Of a DNA stretch of 56,103 nucleotides, positions 1 through 7,749 are shown in pieces (position 1 is the first letter of the stretch; every line of letters starts with the position of its first letter). The notes under the pieces were generated by a model. That model did no database searches and was not told the DNA's origin. It saw nothing but the letters and a program-made list of their open reading frames with translations. The translations under genes and the position numbers were made by a program. The DNA is taken from contig NZ_AZEA01000016.1 of NCBI RefSeq assembly GCF_001435575.1, positions 1 through 56,103 of the forward strand, given 5' to 3'. The DNA comes from Lentilactobacillus sunkii DSM 19904 (GTDB taxonomy: Bacteria > Bacillota > Bacilli > Lactobacillales > Lactobacillaceae).

Positions 1-20
1 ATTCACCAACAACAGTTGAC

Positions 21-56
21 GAAGAGCCGAAATCTAAATTAGATTTCGAGCTTCTT
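21..56 (+). terminator. Rho-independent terminator at left edge
   Basis: An inverted repeat with arms GAAATCT/AGATTTC, extended by GAAG/CTTC, is followed on the + strand by a T-rich stretch. It probably ends a rightward gene lying left of the window. The phosphoketolase gene converges on it from the other side, but no T-run follows on that strand. Confidence 0.6.
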
Positions 57-87
57 TGGTTTTAGTAATTAATTATCAAAAATTAAA

Positions 88-2475
88 TTACTTCTTGAGG
101 CCTTCCCATTTCCAGTCAACAACTTCTGGAAGATCAGTACCTTCTTGACGGATGAATGCATTATGCTTGTCGATAGTGTCATTCATGCGTTGGATGAAGT
201 AACTAGCCTTAACAGTGTAAGCTGGAATATCTTGAACAGCTTCCTTGGCAAGGTCGAAACGATCCAATTGGTTCAAGACACGCATGTCGAATGGTGTAGT
301 GATATCACCATTTTCACGGTAGCCATGAACATGAAGGTTGTGATTGTGACGGTCGAAGAAGATATCCTTGATAAGTCCTTCGAAGCCATGGAATGCGAAG
401 ATAACAGGCTTGTCAGTAGTGAACAAGTTGTCAAAGTCTTCGTCACTCAATCCACGAGGGTCAACCTTAGGTGAACGAAGCTTCAATAAATCAACAACGT
501 TGATGTAACGAATCTTCATTTCAGGGAATTCCTTGTTCAAGATTGAGATAGCAGCCAATGCTTCCAAGTTAGGTTCTGAACCTGCGGCAGCAAAGACAAC
601 ATCTGGTTCTTGACCTTGGTCAGTTGATGCCCAATCGATGTAGCCAAGACCATTCTTAACGAGGTTTTGTGCTTCATCCATTGTGTACCATTGACGACGT
701 GGGTGCTTTGAAGTAACAATCAAGTTGATCTTTTCGTAAGTTCTGAATGCAACATCACCAACAGCTAACAATTCGTTAGCATCGGCTGGAAGATACTCAC
801 GGATGAATTCAGGCTTCTTCTCAGCTAAATGAGTTAACATACCTGGATCTTGGTGGGTATAACCATTATGATCTTGCTGGAATACTGTTGAAGTATCAAC
901 AAAGTTCAATGAAGGATATTGCTTTCTCCAGTATTGTTCTGAAGCTTTACGCAACCACTTCATGTGTTGAGTCAACATTGAGTCAACAACACGTCCGAAT
1001 GATTCGTAAGTAGCAAAGAATCCATGACGACCAGTCAATACATAACCTTCAAGCCAACCTTCTGCTTGGTGTTCTGAAAGTTGTGAGTCGATAACACGAC
1101 CATGGTTTGAAAGATCTTCATCATATGGTTCGTGAATGTCTTCCATCCATTGACGCTTAGAATCGTCAAGCAAGCTGTAAAGACGGTTTGACTTAGTTTC
1201 ATCAGGACCGAATCCACGGAAGTTGGTTGGGTTAAGTTCTGCAACTTTTTCCAACCAGTTTGACCATTCAATCATATCTTGCTTCTGAGTAACACCACGA
1301 TCAAATTTAACTTCGAAGTCGTGAATATCAGGAAGCTTCAATGGTTCTGGCTTGATACCACCGTTAGTGATTGGGTTAACTGACATACGCTTGTCGCCCT
1401 TAGGAGCAACTTCGCGAATTTCTGGTAAAAGTGTACCATTGTCATCAAATAATTCTTCTGGCTTGTATGACTTCATCCAGTTGATGAGCAAGTCTTTGTG
1501 TTCCATTGAGCCTGCAGCAACAGGAATTGGAACTTGGTGAGCACGGAATGAACCTTCGATAGGGTTACCATCGAGATCCTTCTTAGGACCAGTCCAGCCT
1601 TTAGGTGAACGGAAGACAATCATTGGCCAGTTAGGCAATTTAACATTGTCAGGAGTTTCGTTTTCACGAGCATTCTTTTGAATTGACTTAATTTCTTCAA
1701 TAACATGATCAAGAGTCTTGGCAAAGTCTTCTTCAACCTTGGCATGATCTGTATCAGCAGCTGCTTCAACAAAGTATGGATCCCAGCCCATTCCCTTGAA
1801 GTAACTGGTTAAGTCTTCGTCACTCATACGTGAAAGGATAGTAGGGTTTGAAATCTTGAAACCGTTCATGTTAATGATAGGAAGAACAGCACCATCAGTA
1901 ATTGGGTTGATGAACTTGTCAGAGAACCATGAAGCAGCCAATGGGCCGGTTTCTGATTCACCATCACCAATTTCAACAGCAGCGATTACATCTGGGTTGT
2001 CTAAGATAGCACCGGTACCATGTGAAAGTGAGTATCCAAGTTCTCCACCTTCATGGATTGAACCTGGAGTTTCTGGTGCGGCATGAGAAGCAACTCCACC
2101 TGGGAATGAGAATTGCTTGAACAACTTAGCCATACCTTTTTCATCTTGGCTGATATTTGGATAGATATCTGAATAACTGCCATCAAGGTATGAGTTGGAA
2201 ACCATAACTTGGCCACCATGACCTGAACCTTCGATGTAGAACATGTTCAAATCGTATTTGTTAATAACACGGTTCAATTCTGCATAGATAAGGTTTTGAG
2301 AAACGATAGTTCCCCAGTGACCAATAGGCTTAACCTTTACATCTTTGGCTTCTAAAGGCTTCTTAAGCAATGGGTTGTCGCGCAAAAACAATTGACCTAC
2401 TGAAAGGTAATTAGCGGCACGCCAGTACTTATCAACTAGTTCCAAATATTCTTTGGAATCGTAATCTACTGTCAT
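88..2475 (-). CDS. xfp: xylulose-5-phosphate/fructose-6-phosphate phosphoketolase
   Basis: This is the cytoplasmic thiamine-diphosphate enzyme that splits xylulose 5-phosphate (often also fructose 6-phosphate) with phosphate into acetyl phosphate and a triose or tetrose phosphate. It is the key step of heterofermentation. At 795 residues it has the normal family length. The N-terminal block with [10 protein letters not shown] and IGHWGT, the GHGGQV motif and the ThDP-binding GDGESETGP segment are all visible. AAGGAGTG lies 10 bases before the ATG. A plausible promoter is TTGGTG-17-TATACA at 2541-2513. It is monocistronic. zwf and gnd further right feed the same pathway. Confidence 0.97.
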   Translation of the reverse strand: MTVDYDSKEYLELVDKYWRAANYLSVGQLFLRDNPLLKKPLEAKDVKVKPIGHWGTIVSQNLIYAELNRVINKYDLNMFYIEGSGHGGQVMVSNSYLDGSYSDIYPNISQDEKGMAKLFKQFSFPGGVASHAAPETPGSIHEGGELGYSLSHGTGAILDNPDVIAAVEIGDGESETGPLAASWFSDKFINPITDGAVLPIINMNGFKISNPTILSRMSDEDLTSYFKGMGWDPYFVEAAADTDHAKVEEDFAKTLDHVIEEIKSIQKNARENETPDNVKLPNWPMIVFRSPKGWTGPKKDLDGNPIEGSFRAHQVPIPVAAGSMEHKDLLINWMKSYKPEELFDDNGTLLPEIREVAPKGDKRMSVNPITNGGIKPEPLKLPDIHDFEVKFDRGVTQKQDMIEWSNWLEKVAELNPTNFRGFGPDETKSNRLYSLLDDSKRQWMEDIHEPYDEDLSNHGRVIDSQLSEHQAEGWLEGYVLTGRHGFFATYESFGRVVDSMLTQHMKWLRKASEQYWRKQYPSLNFVDTSTVFQQDHNGYTHQDPGMLTHLAEKKPEFIREYLPADANELLAVGDVAFRTYEKINLIVTSKHPRRQWYTMDEAQNLVKNGLGYIDWASTDQGQEPDVVFAAAGSEPNLEALAAISILNKEFPEMKIRYINVVDLLKLRSPKVDPRGLSDEDFDNLFTTDKPVIFAFHGFEGLIKDIFFDRHNHNLHVHGYRENGDITTPFDMRVLNQLDRFDLAKEAVQDIPAYTVKASYFIQRMNDTIDKHNAFIRQEGTDLPEVVDWKWEGLKK

Positions 2476-2512
2476 TAATTAACACTCCTTCTTCGATTTA
2501 GCAACAAACTTC

Positions 2513-2541
2513 TGTATAGAATGTCCGTAAAAATTCACCAA
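2513..2541 (-). promoter_or_regulatory. putative promoter of the phosphoketolase gene
   Basis: On the minus strand TTGGTG and TATACA are separated by 17 bases, about 40 bases before the start codon. This is a pattern match only. I saw no convincing catabolite-control (cre) site in the gap 2476-2800, which otherwise holds AT-rich sequence without a recognisable gene. Confidence 0.4.
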
Positions 2542-2800
2542 CAAAAATTGATCAATTTACATCACTAATACTAAACGATATTTTCAAAAAGTCAACCTTT
2601 TAGAAAATTGATACGGTCCAATATTTTGTGACCTGAAATCCTATACTTATAAGCCATTATGGACGATATCAAATCCATAGTCCACTATTATTAATGTTTT
2701 GTAACAAAATTTTCAGGAATTTTACCTGGTCAATTTGTTCCATGAAATGAATGCCTTTAAACTGAGATTTTCAAATGAGAAAACGGTGAAAAGAAGAGTC

Positions 2801-2832
2801 AAAAAAACAGTAAATCAATTATCGATTTACTG
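2801..2832 (-). terminator. terminator of the small membrane protein gene
   Basis: Arms CAGTAAATC (2808-2816) and GATTTACTG (2824-2832) are followed on the minus strand by seven T residues. This is a canonical intrinsic terminator 25 bases after the small gene ending at 2857. Confidence 0.8.
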
Positions 2833-2856
2833 CAGTCCGTTTACACATTTTATAAG

Positions 2857-3042
2857 CTACTGAATCATGTGTGAAACAATCTCTGTCCCTTGTGGCGTTG
2901 CGGTAATTCCTGCAAAGACTAACAGTAGAATTCCGAAAATGATAAAGACAACCCTCACTGCCGGACGATTCTTTTGCCGCCAACCGTAAGATAAAACGAA
3001 TAGGCCGAGTGCGGCAAAAATTACCATGATGTATAGGTTCAT
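2857..3042 (-). CDS. small two-helix membrane protein, function unknown
   Basis: A 61-residue protein with two hydrophobic segments (about residues 3-20 and 30-47) around a basic loop with WRQKNRP, so probably an integral membrane hairpin. The reading frame stays open upstream to 3258, but that part lies in the intergenic repeat block. The ATG at 3042 has a ribosome binding site (GAAAGAAGG, spacer about 7) and begins with the first membrane helix, so I take it as the start. A terminator follows at once. I recognise no family. Confidence 0.7.
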   Translation of the reverse strand: MNLYIMVIFAALGLFVLSYGWRQKNRPAVRVVFIIFGILLLVFAGITATPQGTEIVSHMIQ

Positions 3043-3069
3043 GAGGGTGCCTTCTTTCGTGGGTGAGAT

Positions 3070-3285
3070 TTGCTTTTGTGGAATGGTTTTGCAAAGTTTG
3101 CTCTCTTGAGCTCCCTTTTTATCGTGCCAAAACGAGCTTCGACGACCGGCTGTAAGCCTGCCTAGCCTACTTGGCGACGGACCAGATGCTAACTTAGCCC
3201 CAACAATTAGGTTGCTTTGTGGAATCGTTTTGCAGAGTTTGCTCTTTTGAGCTTCCATCTTACCGTGCCGAAACGAGCTCCGACG
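3070..3285. repeat. imperfect direct repeat of about 75 bp around a dispersed repeat core
   Basis: Units 3070-3145 and 3212-3285 share most positions. Both run from TTGCTTT through GTGGAAT and GTTTTGCA to ACGAGCT.CGACGA. Between them, at 3139-3178, lies the core of a dispersed intergenic repeat with GCCTAGCCTACTTGGCGAC. Closely related cores occur at 11319-11359, 44821-44857 and 49065-49104. Confidence 0.75.
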
Positions 3286-3380
3286 AGCCTGGTACTAACT
3301 TCTAAGGCAACTCTGACTAAAACCCAAGCCCAGGGTTTCAGTCAGAGTTGCCTTAGAAACCGTACCACCCGGCTCTCGTT
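3272..3380. repeat. very long near-perfect hairpin
   Basis: The inner stem is an uninterrupted 18-bp inverted repeat (3301-3318 with 3340-3357). After one mismatch it continues with AAACCC/GGGTTT around a 7-base loop. Outside it GGTAC/GTACC, GAGCC/GGCTC and AACGAG/CTCGTT also pair, giving an imperfect palindrome of about 109 bases. It lies 28 bases after the GntR gene end but no T-run follows on that strand, so it is not a textbook terminator. It is part of the repeat block at 3070-3285. Confidence 0.75.
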
Positions 3381-3385
3381 GCTCT

Positions 3386-4117
3386 CTACTTATCTTCATC
3401 CAAATTCACAAACGTATTATAATTCAAATACTTATAATGAATTCGCATATTTGAAACTTCAAACGGAGTACCATCATCCAGGAAGAAAATGCCTTCCATT
3501 ACGCCGACCGGCTCCACCGGCTTCAAGCCTAACAGTTCCTGGTCTTCTTTGGTTGACGGATCTGCCGTGATTGTCATAAATGACTTGGTGACCGAAGTTC
3601 CGGTTGCATCTTCGAAGTAGTTGAAGATGGAACCTTCAACTCGTTCCTTATTTAATTCCGGAGCCACCCTAATTGGAATATAACCCAACTCGATCATGAA
3701 CGGACTGTCGTCAAATGAACGCAGGCGCTTAATTTCGTACACAAATTCCCCCGGATTTAAAAACAATTCGGTTTGAAGTTCTTCACTTGCCGGAATGACT
3801 TTGAAATCCAGCAGCTTAATTTGGGGAGTCTGGCCGTCGCTCTTAAAGCTGTCGGTAACTCCCAGGTTGGACCCTTCGTATTGGAATATTGTTTGATTCT
3901 TTTGGTACAGCGGATTAATAAACGTTCCCGATCCCCGTTTTTTGAAAATGATCCCCTGATTGGCCAAAACATTCAAAGCGCGTTTTATTGAACTGCGGCT
4001 AACACCATAGGATTCACTGAGGCTTCGTTCATCAGGCAGCTTTTTTGATTCAAATTCATTTGCCTGAATGCGATTCTTCAAGTCCTTCATGATGTTGCGG
4101 TATACTAAATCAGCCAT
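3386..4117 (-). CDS. GntR-family (HutC/UTRA type) transcriptional regulator
   Basis: A 243-residue DNA-binding regulator. Residues 27-67 form the GntR winged helix (LPDERSLSESYGVSRSSIKR, then the GSGTFI wing end). From about residue 90 the protein has the UTRA effector domain, with the usual YEIKRLRSFDD.PFMIELGYIP pattern. Such regulators usually sense a sugar phosphate or other small metabolite. No obvious target gene is adjacent: the next genes diverge from it, so the 4118-4236 gap could hold its operator. The effector is unknown. Confidence 0.88.
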   Translation of the reverse strand: MADLVYRNIMKDLKNRIQANEFESKKLPDERSLSESYGVSRSSIKRALNVLANQGIIFKKRGSGTFINPLYQKNQTIFQYEGSNLGVTDSFKSDGQTPQIKLLDFKVIPASEELQTELFLNPGEFVYEIKRLRSFDDSPFMIELGYIPIRVAPELNKERVEGSIFNYFEDATGTSVTKSFMTITADPSTKEDQELLGLKPVEPVGVMEGIFFLDDGTPFEVSNMRIHYKYLNYNTFVNLDEDK

Positions 4118-4236
4118 TTGTGCTCCTTATTAAATCGTTAAATTGATCTGTTGGAATAAAGTATAACAGATTATCTAATTTTGTTCAGACAGATTACTTG
4201 TCATGTTGTGATAAAATGTCGTTGAGGTGTTATCAA

Positions 4237-4737
4237 ATGTCAAAGAAAAATAAAAACAAGGTTCATAAAACTTTAGTTGAACAAATTTTAGACAAGCACA
4301 AAATTTCCTTTGTCCAAATGGAATTTCCAACCCACAAGGAAGGCGACGTTGAACAGATCAGTGTCGATCACGTGGACACTGACGAACATCAGATTTTCAA
4401 GACCCTGGTGTTCTCCGGTAAAAAGACCGGGCCAGTTGTCGGTGTCGTCCCAGTTGACGAACACTTGGACGAAAAAAAGCTTGCCAAAGTATCCGGGAAT
4501 AAAAAAGTGAACTTGGTCCCCCTCAAGGACCTGTTGAAGACTACCGGTTACCAACATGGTGCCAACACACCAATTGGGATTTGGGAAAAGTTCCACTACC
4601 CAATCTATGTTGATCAGGAAGCCAAAGAAATGGGCGAGATCATCGTCTCATCCGGTCAAATCGGTCGCTCGGTTAAAGTTGATGCCCAGCAGATGGTCAA
4701 TCTGATCGGCGGAAAATTTGCCGACATAAAGGAATGA
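4237..4737 (+). CDS. ybaK: YbaK/EbsC-family aminoacyl-tRNA deacylase
   Basis: A 166-residue protein of the YbaK/EbsC editing family, which hydrolyses mischarged tRNA, typically Cys-tRNA(Pro), in the cytoplasm. Family features seen are FKTLVFSG, VVGVVPVDEHLDEKKLAKVSG, the TGYQHGANTPIG stretch and IIVSSGQIGRSVKVD near the end. The frame is open from 4198, but ATG 4237 follows GAGGTG with a 7-base spacer and is preferred. The next gene starts 4 bases after the stop, so the two are probably co-transcribed. Confidence 0.9.
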   Translation: MSKKNKNKVHKTLVEQILDKHKISFVQMEFPTHKEGDVEQISVDHVDTDEHQIFKTLVFSGKKTGPVVGVVPVDEHLDEKKLAKVSGNKKVNLVPLKDLLKTTGYQHGANTPIGIWEKFHYPIYVDQEAKEMGEIIVSSGQIGRSVKVDAQQMVNLIGGKFADIKE

Positions 4738-4741
4738 CTGC

Positions 4742-5476
4742 ATGCTCAAATATATTCTGACAAACATTGGATTGGTACTCGGATTAGTGATCGGAGTACC
4801 ATTTCTTTTTATCTTTTTGCTCTCAACAATTAACCACCGCACCAAGCAGCAGATTGCCAATCGTTTTGGTGTCGGCGGCCAAATCGGCTTTGGCTTCTTG
4901 GGAATTATCATCCATGAAACCAGTCACTTGATTGTCGCTCTGGTTTTTGGTCATCATGTCGATCAAGTCCGGCTGTTGCGCATCCCTTCGGCTGAGAACA
5001 ACAGCTTGGGATACGTCCACCATACGTGGAATAGCCGCAACCTGTATCAGAACATGGGCAACCTGTTCATTGGTGTGGCCCCGATCTTCGGCTGCTGTCT
5101 GGCAACTTTACTACTGGCAAAATTCACCATTCCAGAAATCTACCAATCACTGGTGACGGCTACCCAGCAGTCATTTAGTCAAATGACCTTCATGATGCCG
5201 GCATTCAGCTGGCCGTCCATGCTGATCTTCTTGGTGGTCGCCGCCAACATCTGCATCGGCGGCTTCGACCTCAGCCAAGCGGACTTTCAAAATTCCAAGC
5301 AGGGTTTCTGGCAGGCTGTCACCTTTTTGGTTCTGGTGACCTTAGTTATTTCTGTAACGCCACTTCAGGCAGGCTTTTTCAGTCTGTTAAGTCACTTGAC
5401 GATGATCATTGTGGTGGTTTCATTATTCAACCTATTGATTTCAATCATCATGAATCTCATTTTCCGATTCATTTAG
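4742..5476 (+). CDS. polytopic membrane protein with HExxH motif, putative M50-like metallopeptidase
   Basis: A 244-residue membrane protein with about five or six hydrophobic segments. Residues 58-62 read HETSH inside a hydrophobic helix, the zinc-binding HExxH pattern of intramembrane site-2-type (M50) proteases. GNLFIGVAPIFG follows at about 107-118. A later NICIGGFDLSQAD stretch could supply the third metal ligand, as the D in LDG does in M50. It follows the ybaK-like gene by 4 bases and overlaps the convergent HD gene by 8 bases. Substrate and activity are not known; the assignment rests on the motif and topology. Confidence 0.6.
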   Translation: MLKYILTNIGLVLGLVIGVPFLFIFLLSTINHRTKQQIANRFGVGGQIGFGFLGIIIHETSHLIVALVFGHHVDQVRLLRIPSAENNSLGYVHHTWNSRNLYQNMGNLFIGVAPIFGCCLATLLLAKFTIPEIYQSLVTATQQSFSQMTFMMPAFSWPSMLIFLVVAANICIGGFDLSQADFQNSKQGFWQAVTFLVLVTLVISVTPLQAGFFSLLSHLTMIIVVVSLFNLLISIIMNLIFRFI

Positions 5477-6110
5477 TTCCATTCCATTCGTCGACAAATT
5501 CGCCTACAAAGTCCTGCATGACCTGTTGGCGGTGTTCGGCGATTTTTTTGGCTGTCGGGGTATTCATTTCATCCTTAAGCTTGAACAATTTCTCATAAAA
5601 ATGATTAATCACCGTTCCCCGTTTGCGGTACTCCGCCTTATCCATCCCCGTCCGCGGCATGATCCGGGGATTGTACATAATTTCGCCAAAGTGACCGCCA
5701 AAGTAAAATGTTCGGGCAATCCCGATGGCACCAATTGCGTCCAATCGGTCAGCATCCTGGACAATTTGCCCTTCCAGTGACAGCTTGTGGTGAGTTTTTA
5801 AATTGGCACTGTACGACATGTTATCAATGATTTCAAAGACTTTTTTGACGAAATCGTCATCGTAGCCCACACTGGTCAATTCATCCACAATCGCCTTTCT
5901 CTTGGCTGCCGGGTTCGTCGTGACCTTGTCATCGCTGACATCATGCAGATAAGCAGCAATAGTCACCAGCGACTCATCGGCCTCTTCACCCTTTAAGATT
6001 AATTTTGCCAAACTGACGACCCGTTCAATGTGGGTGTAGTCGTGACCAGTGGTTTCATAGCCAAGTTCTTGTTGAACGAACTCGCGAATTTGTCTTAATC
6101 CATTTATCAT
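5469..6110 (-). CDS. HD-domain phosphohydrolase (YedJ/YpgQ type)
   Basis: A 213-residue cytoplasmic metal-dependent phosphohydrolase of the HD superfamily. The metal ligands are visible as H23 in TGHDYTHIERV, H56-D57 in AAYLHDVSDDK and a later D in QDADRLDAIGAIG. Family members tested in Bacillus act on nucleotides; the substrate here is open. GAGGAG stands 8 bases before the ATG. The 3' end overlaps the convergent membrane-protein gene by 8 bases. Confidence 0.88.
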   Translation of the reverse strand: MINGLRQIREFVQQELGYETTGHDYTHIERVVSLAKLILKGEEADESLVTIAAYLHDVSDDKVTTNPAAKRKAIVDELTSVGYDDDFVKKVFEIIDNMSYSANLKTHHKLSLEGQIVQDADRLDAIGAIGIARTFYFGGHFGEIMYNPRIMPRTGMDKAEYRKRGTVINHFYEKLFKLKDEMNTPTAKKIAEHRQQVMQDFVGEFVDEWNGTK

Positions 6111-6249
6111 GTGGCAACTCCTCTAATTTAATATTGAATATCATACATTCTTCACTTACGCTATCATATAGTATATCTTTTCTGATGTGAAAAATCGTTT
6201 TACGTCCAATATAAAAGCTCAAAAATGATAAAAAAGGAGCTGTTCATCA

Positions 6250-6588
6250 ATGGGCCAAAGTAAAATTGAATTCTTAAAGCAGGCGACTGCATTAGCCTTC
6301 GAAGGCAAGCCGGTTGTTAAACACTACGCCACTGATACCGAAGATCCGATGTTTATCTATGAAATCTCAGATATTCAATCTCTCAACATGACCGACCATT
6401 TTGGAAAATATGACCTGTCTCCGGTTTTGAAAATCATCAACCTGTTGGGGCAGTGTCGGGCAAAATTCAGCACATCCCCCATATGGGACGGTGACGGAAA
6501 TTTTGTGTATTTCGACATTCAAGTCGAAGATGTCACGCCCCTGTGGGATGGAAATGACTATAAAGGTAAGTTTGAGATATTTAAATAA
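6250..6588 (+). CDS. hypothetical protein, 112 residues
   Basis: A soluble acidic protein without signal peptide or membrane segment. A strong AAGGAG lies 11 bases before the ATG, and a bidirectional terminator follows 10 bases after the stop, so it is a well-bounded single gene. The C-terminal half is rich in Trp, Asp and aromatic residues (SPIWDGDGNFVYFDIQVED). I do not recognise the family. Confidence 0.75.
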   Translation: MGQSKIEFLKQATALAFEGKPVVKHYATDTEDPMFIYEISDIQSLNMTDHFGKYDLSPVLKIINLLGQCRAKFSTSPIWDGDGNFVYFDIQVEDVTPLWDGNDYKGKFEIFK

Positions 6589-6597
6589 TATCACCAT

Positions 6598-6644
6598 AAA
6601 AGAAGCCCCAACGCACAAGCAAATGTGTCGTTGGGGCTTCTTTA
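6598..6644. terminator. bidirectional intrinsic terminator
   Basis: A 13-bp perfect stem, AGAAGCCCCAACG (6601-6613) with CGTTGGGGCTTCT (6629-6641), is flanked by A-rich and T-rich sequence. It separates the convergent gene at 6250-6588 from the secreted-protein operon ending at 6672. Confidence 0.9.
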
Positions 6645-6671
6645 TTGAGTAAATCTCATTAATTGAACAAA

Positions 6672-7721
6672 TTAGTTAATTGAGTAAACCGACCGATTCT
6701 TCAAAGCCGCTTTATAAGCCGCAACAGCCAGGTTGACCTGACCAACACCGTAAAGTTGACTTGTGGCTTTTTTGATGGAGCCTGAATTGTTAACATATCT
6801 CAACATTGCGTATAGTGGAGTGGCTTTCTGACCTGTCCGCATAGCAGTTGAGTTGACATATTTATTGGTGGCAGAATTATTGGATAATGCAATGATCGCC
6901 TCCGCAGTCGAATTGGCGTTGGGCGTGGTTTTGCAGGCATACGTGTAGCCAAAGGCACCATTACCCTGAGCAAGGCTGTACAAGAACTTTTGGCCCTTTT
7001 GAATGCTTGATTCAACAGTTGAAGCTTTAGACTTGCCGCGATACAGACCAGTCAGGACCATACTGGTGACGTCGGAGTCTTTGGCACCTTGGGCATTATT
7101 GTATGTCCAGCCGTTATTGTTCAATTGAGAGTTAACCAATCGGGCACTCAAGCTGGCTTTGCTGAACTTGGCACCGCTGGGCTGCTTGAATCGGCTGCTC
7201 ATTGAAACGGCAATCAAGGTTTCAGCTTGTGAACTGGATGTCTGCTTTGAAACATTTGCATGATAAAGCCGAGAAACAAGATTTGTGCCCTTCTTGTGAT
7301 GATAAAGCTTAAAATTAGTTGCATTCATTCCCATTGCTTGAACCGCCATGACAGCGTTGGCCAAGCTGGCAGAAGTACTGGTGCTTTTAACAACCAAATT
7401 TTTGCGCAACAAATTCTTTTCGTGAGTTGTGAATTTGTAGTGGTTTCCTCTCAACCCAAGCAGAAAATCCGAATAGCCAGATGCCGCACCAGTGTCCGGG
7501 TATAATTTACGGCTAAAAAGGGCACTGGTTTTGCCGGATAATCCGGTCTTGTTTTCTTTCAGCATTTTTTTCGCATAACGATATGTGAGTGCAGTTCGCC
7601 GATGAATCGTGGAAGTCGCAGCTTTATGCACGGAAGCTGCCGTTGCACTGGTAGCGAATGTCATTGTGGCCAAAACCGCAGCTGCAGACACCAAGACATG
7701 TTTCAATAATTTATTCATCAT
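6672..7721 (-). CDS. secreted alpha-helical-repeat protein, intrinsic-factor/transcobalamin N-domain-like
   Basis: A 349-residue exported protein with an N-terminal signal peptide (VSAAAVLATMTFATSATAA, cleavage near residue 29). The mature part has repeated helical blocks with Gly turns and 'AETLIAVSMSS', 'AEAIIALSNNSAT' patterns. These resemble the alpha/alpha barrel of terpenoid-cyclase-like and transcobalamin proteins. It starts 28 bases after the larger protein upstream and shares its cobalamin-riboswitch leader, so a role in corrinoid capture is inferred. It lacks the C-terminal DUF4430 domain and any LPXTG anchor. ATG 7718 is an equally good start; AAAGGA precedes both. Confidence 0.7.
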   Translation of the reverse strand: MMNKLLKHVLVSAAAVLATMTFATSATAASVHKAATSTIHRRTALTYRYAKKMLKENKTGLSGKTSALFSRKLYPDTGAASGYSDFLLGLRGNHYKFTTHEKNLLRKNLVVKSTSTSASLANAVMAVQAMGMNATNFKLYHHKKGTNLVSRLYHANVSKQTSSSQAETLIAVSMSSRFKQPSGAKFSKASLSARLVNSQLNNNGWTYNNAQGAKDSDVTSMVLTGLYRGKSKASTVESSIQKGQKFLYSLAQGNGAFGYTYACKTTPNANSTAEAIIALSNNSATNKYVNSTAMRTGQKATPLYAMLRYVNNSGSIKKATSQLYGVGQVNLAVAAYKAALKNRSVYSIN

Positions 7722-7749
7722 AAATCCTTTCTTTTTAAAAGCTTGAATC

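Noticed and set aside
1-2544. ATTCACCAACAA at both 1-12 and 2533-2544, flanking the phosphoketolase gene
   Set aside because: A 12-base repeat is expected by chance many times in 56 kb, and no mobile-element genes accompany it.
3043-3258. N-terminal extension of the small membrane protein
   Set aside because: The extension is made of the intergenic repeat unit, and a good ribosome binding site supports ATG 3042.
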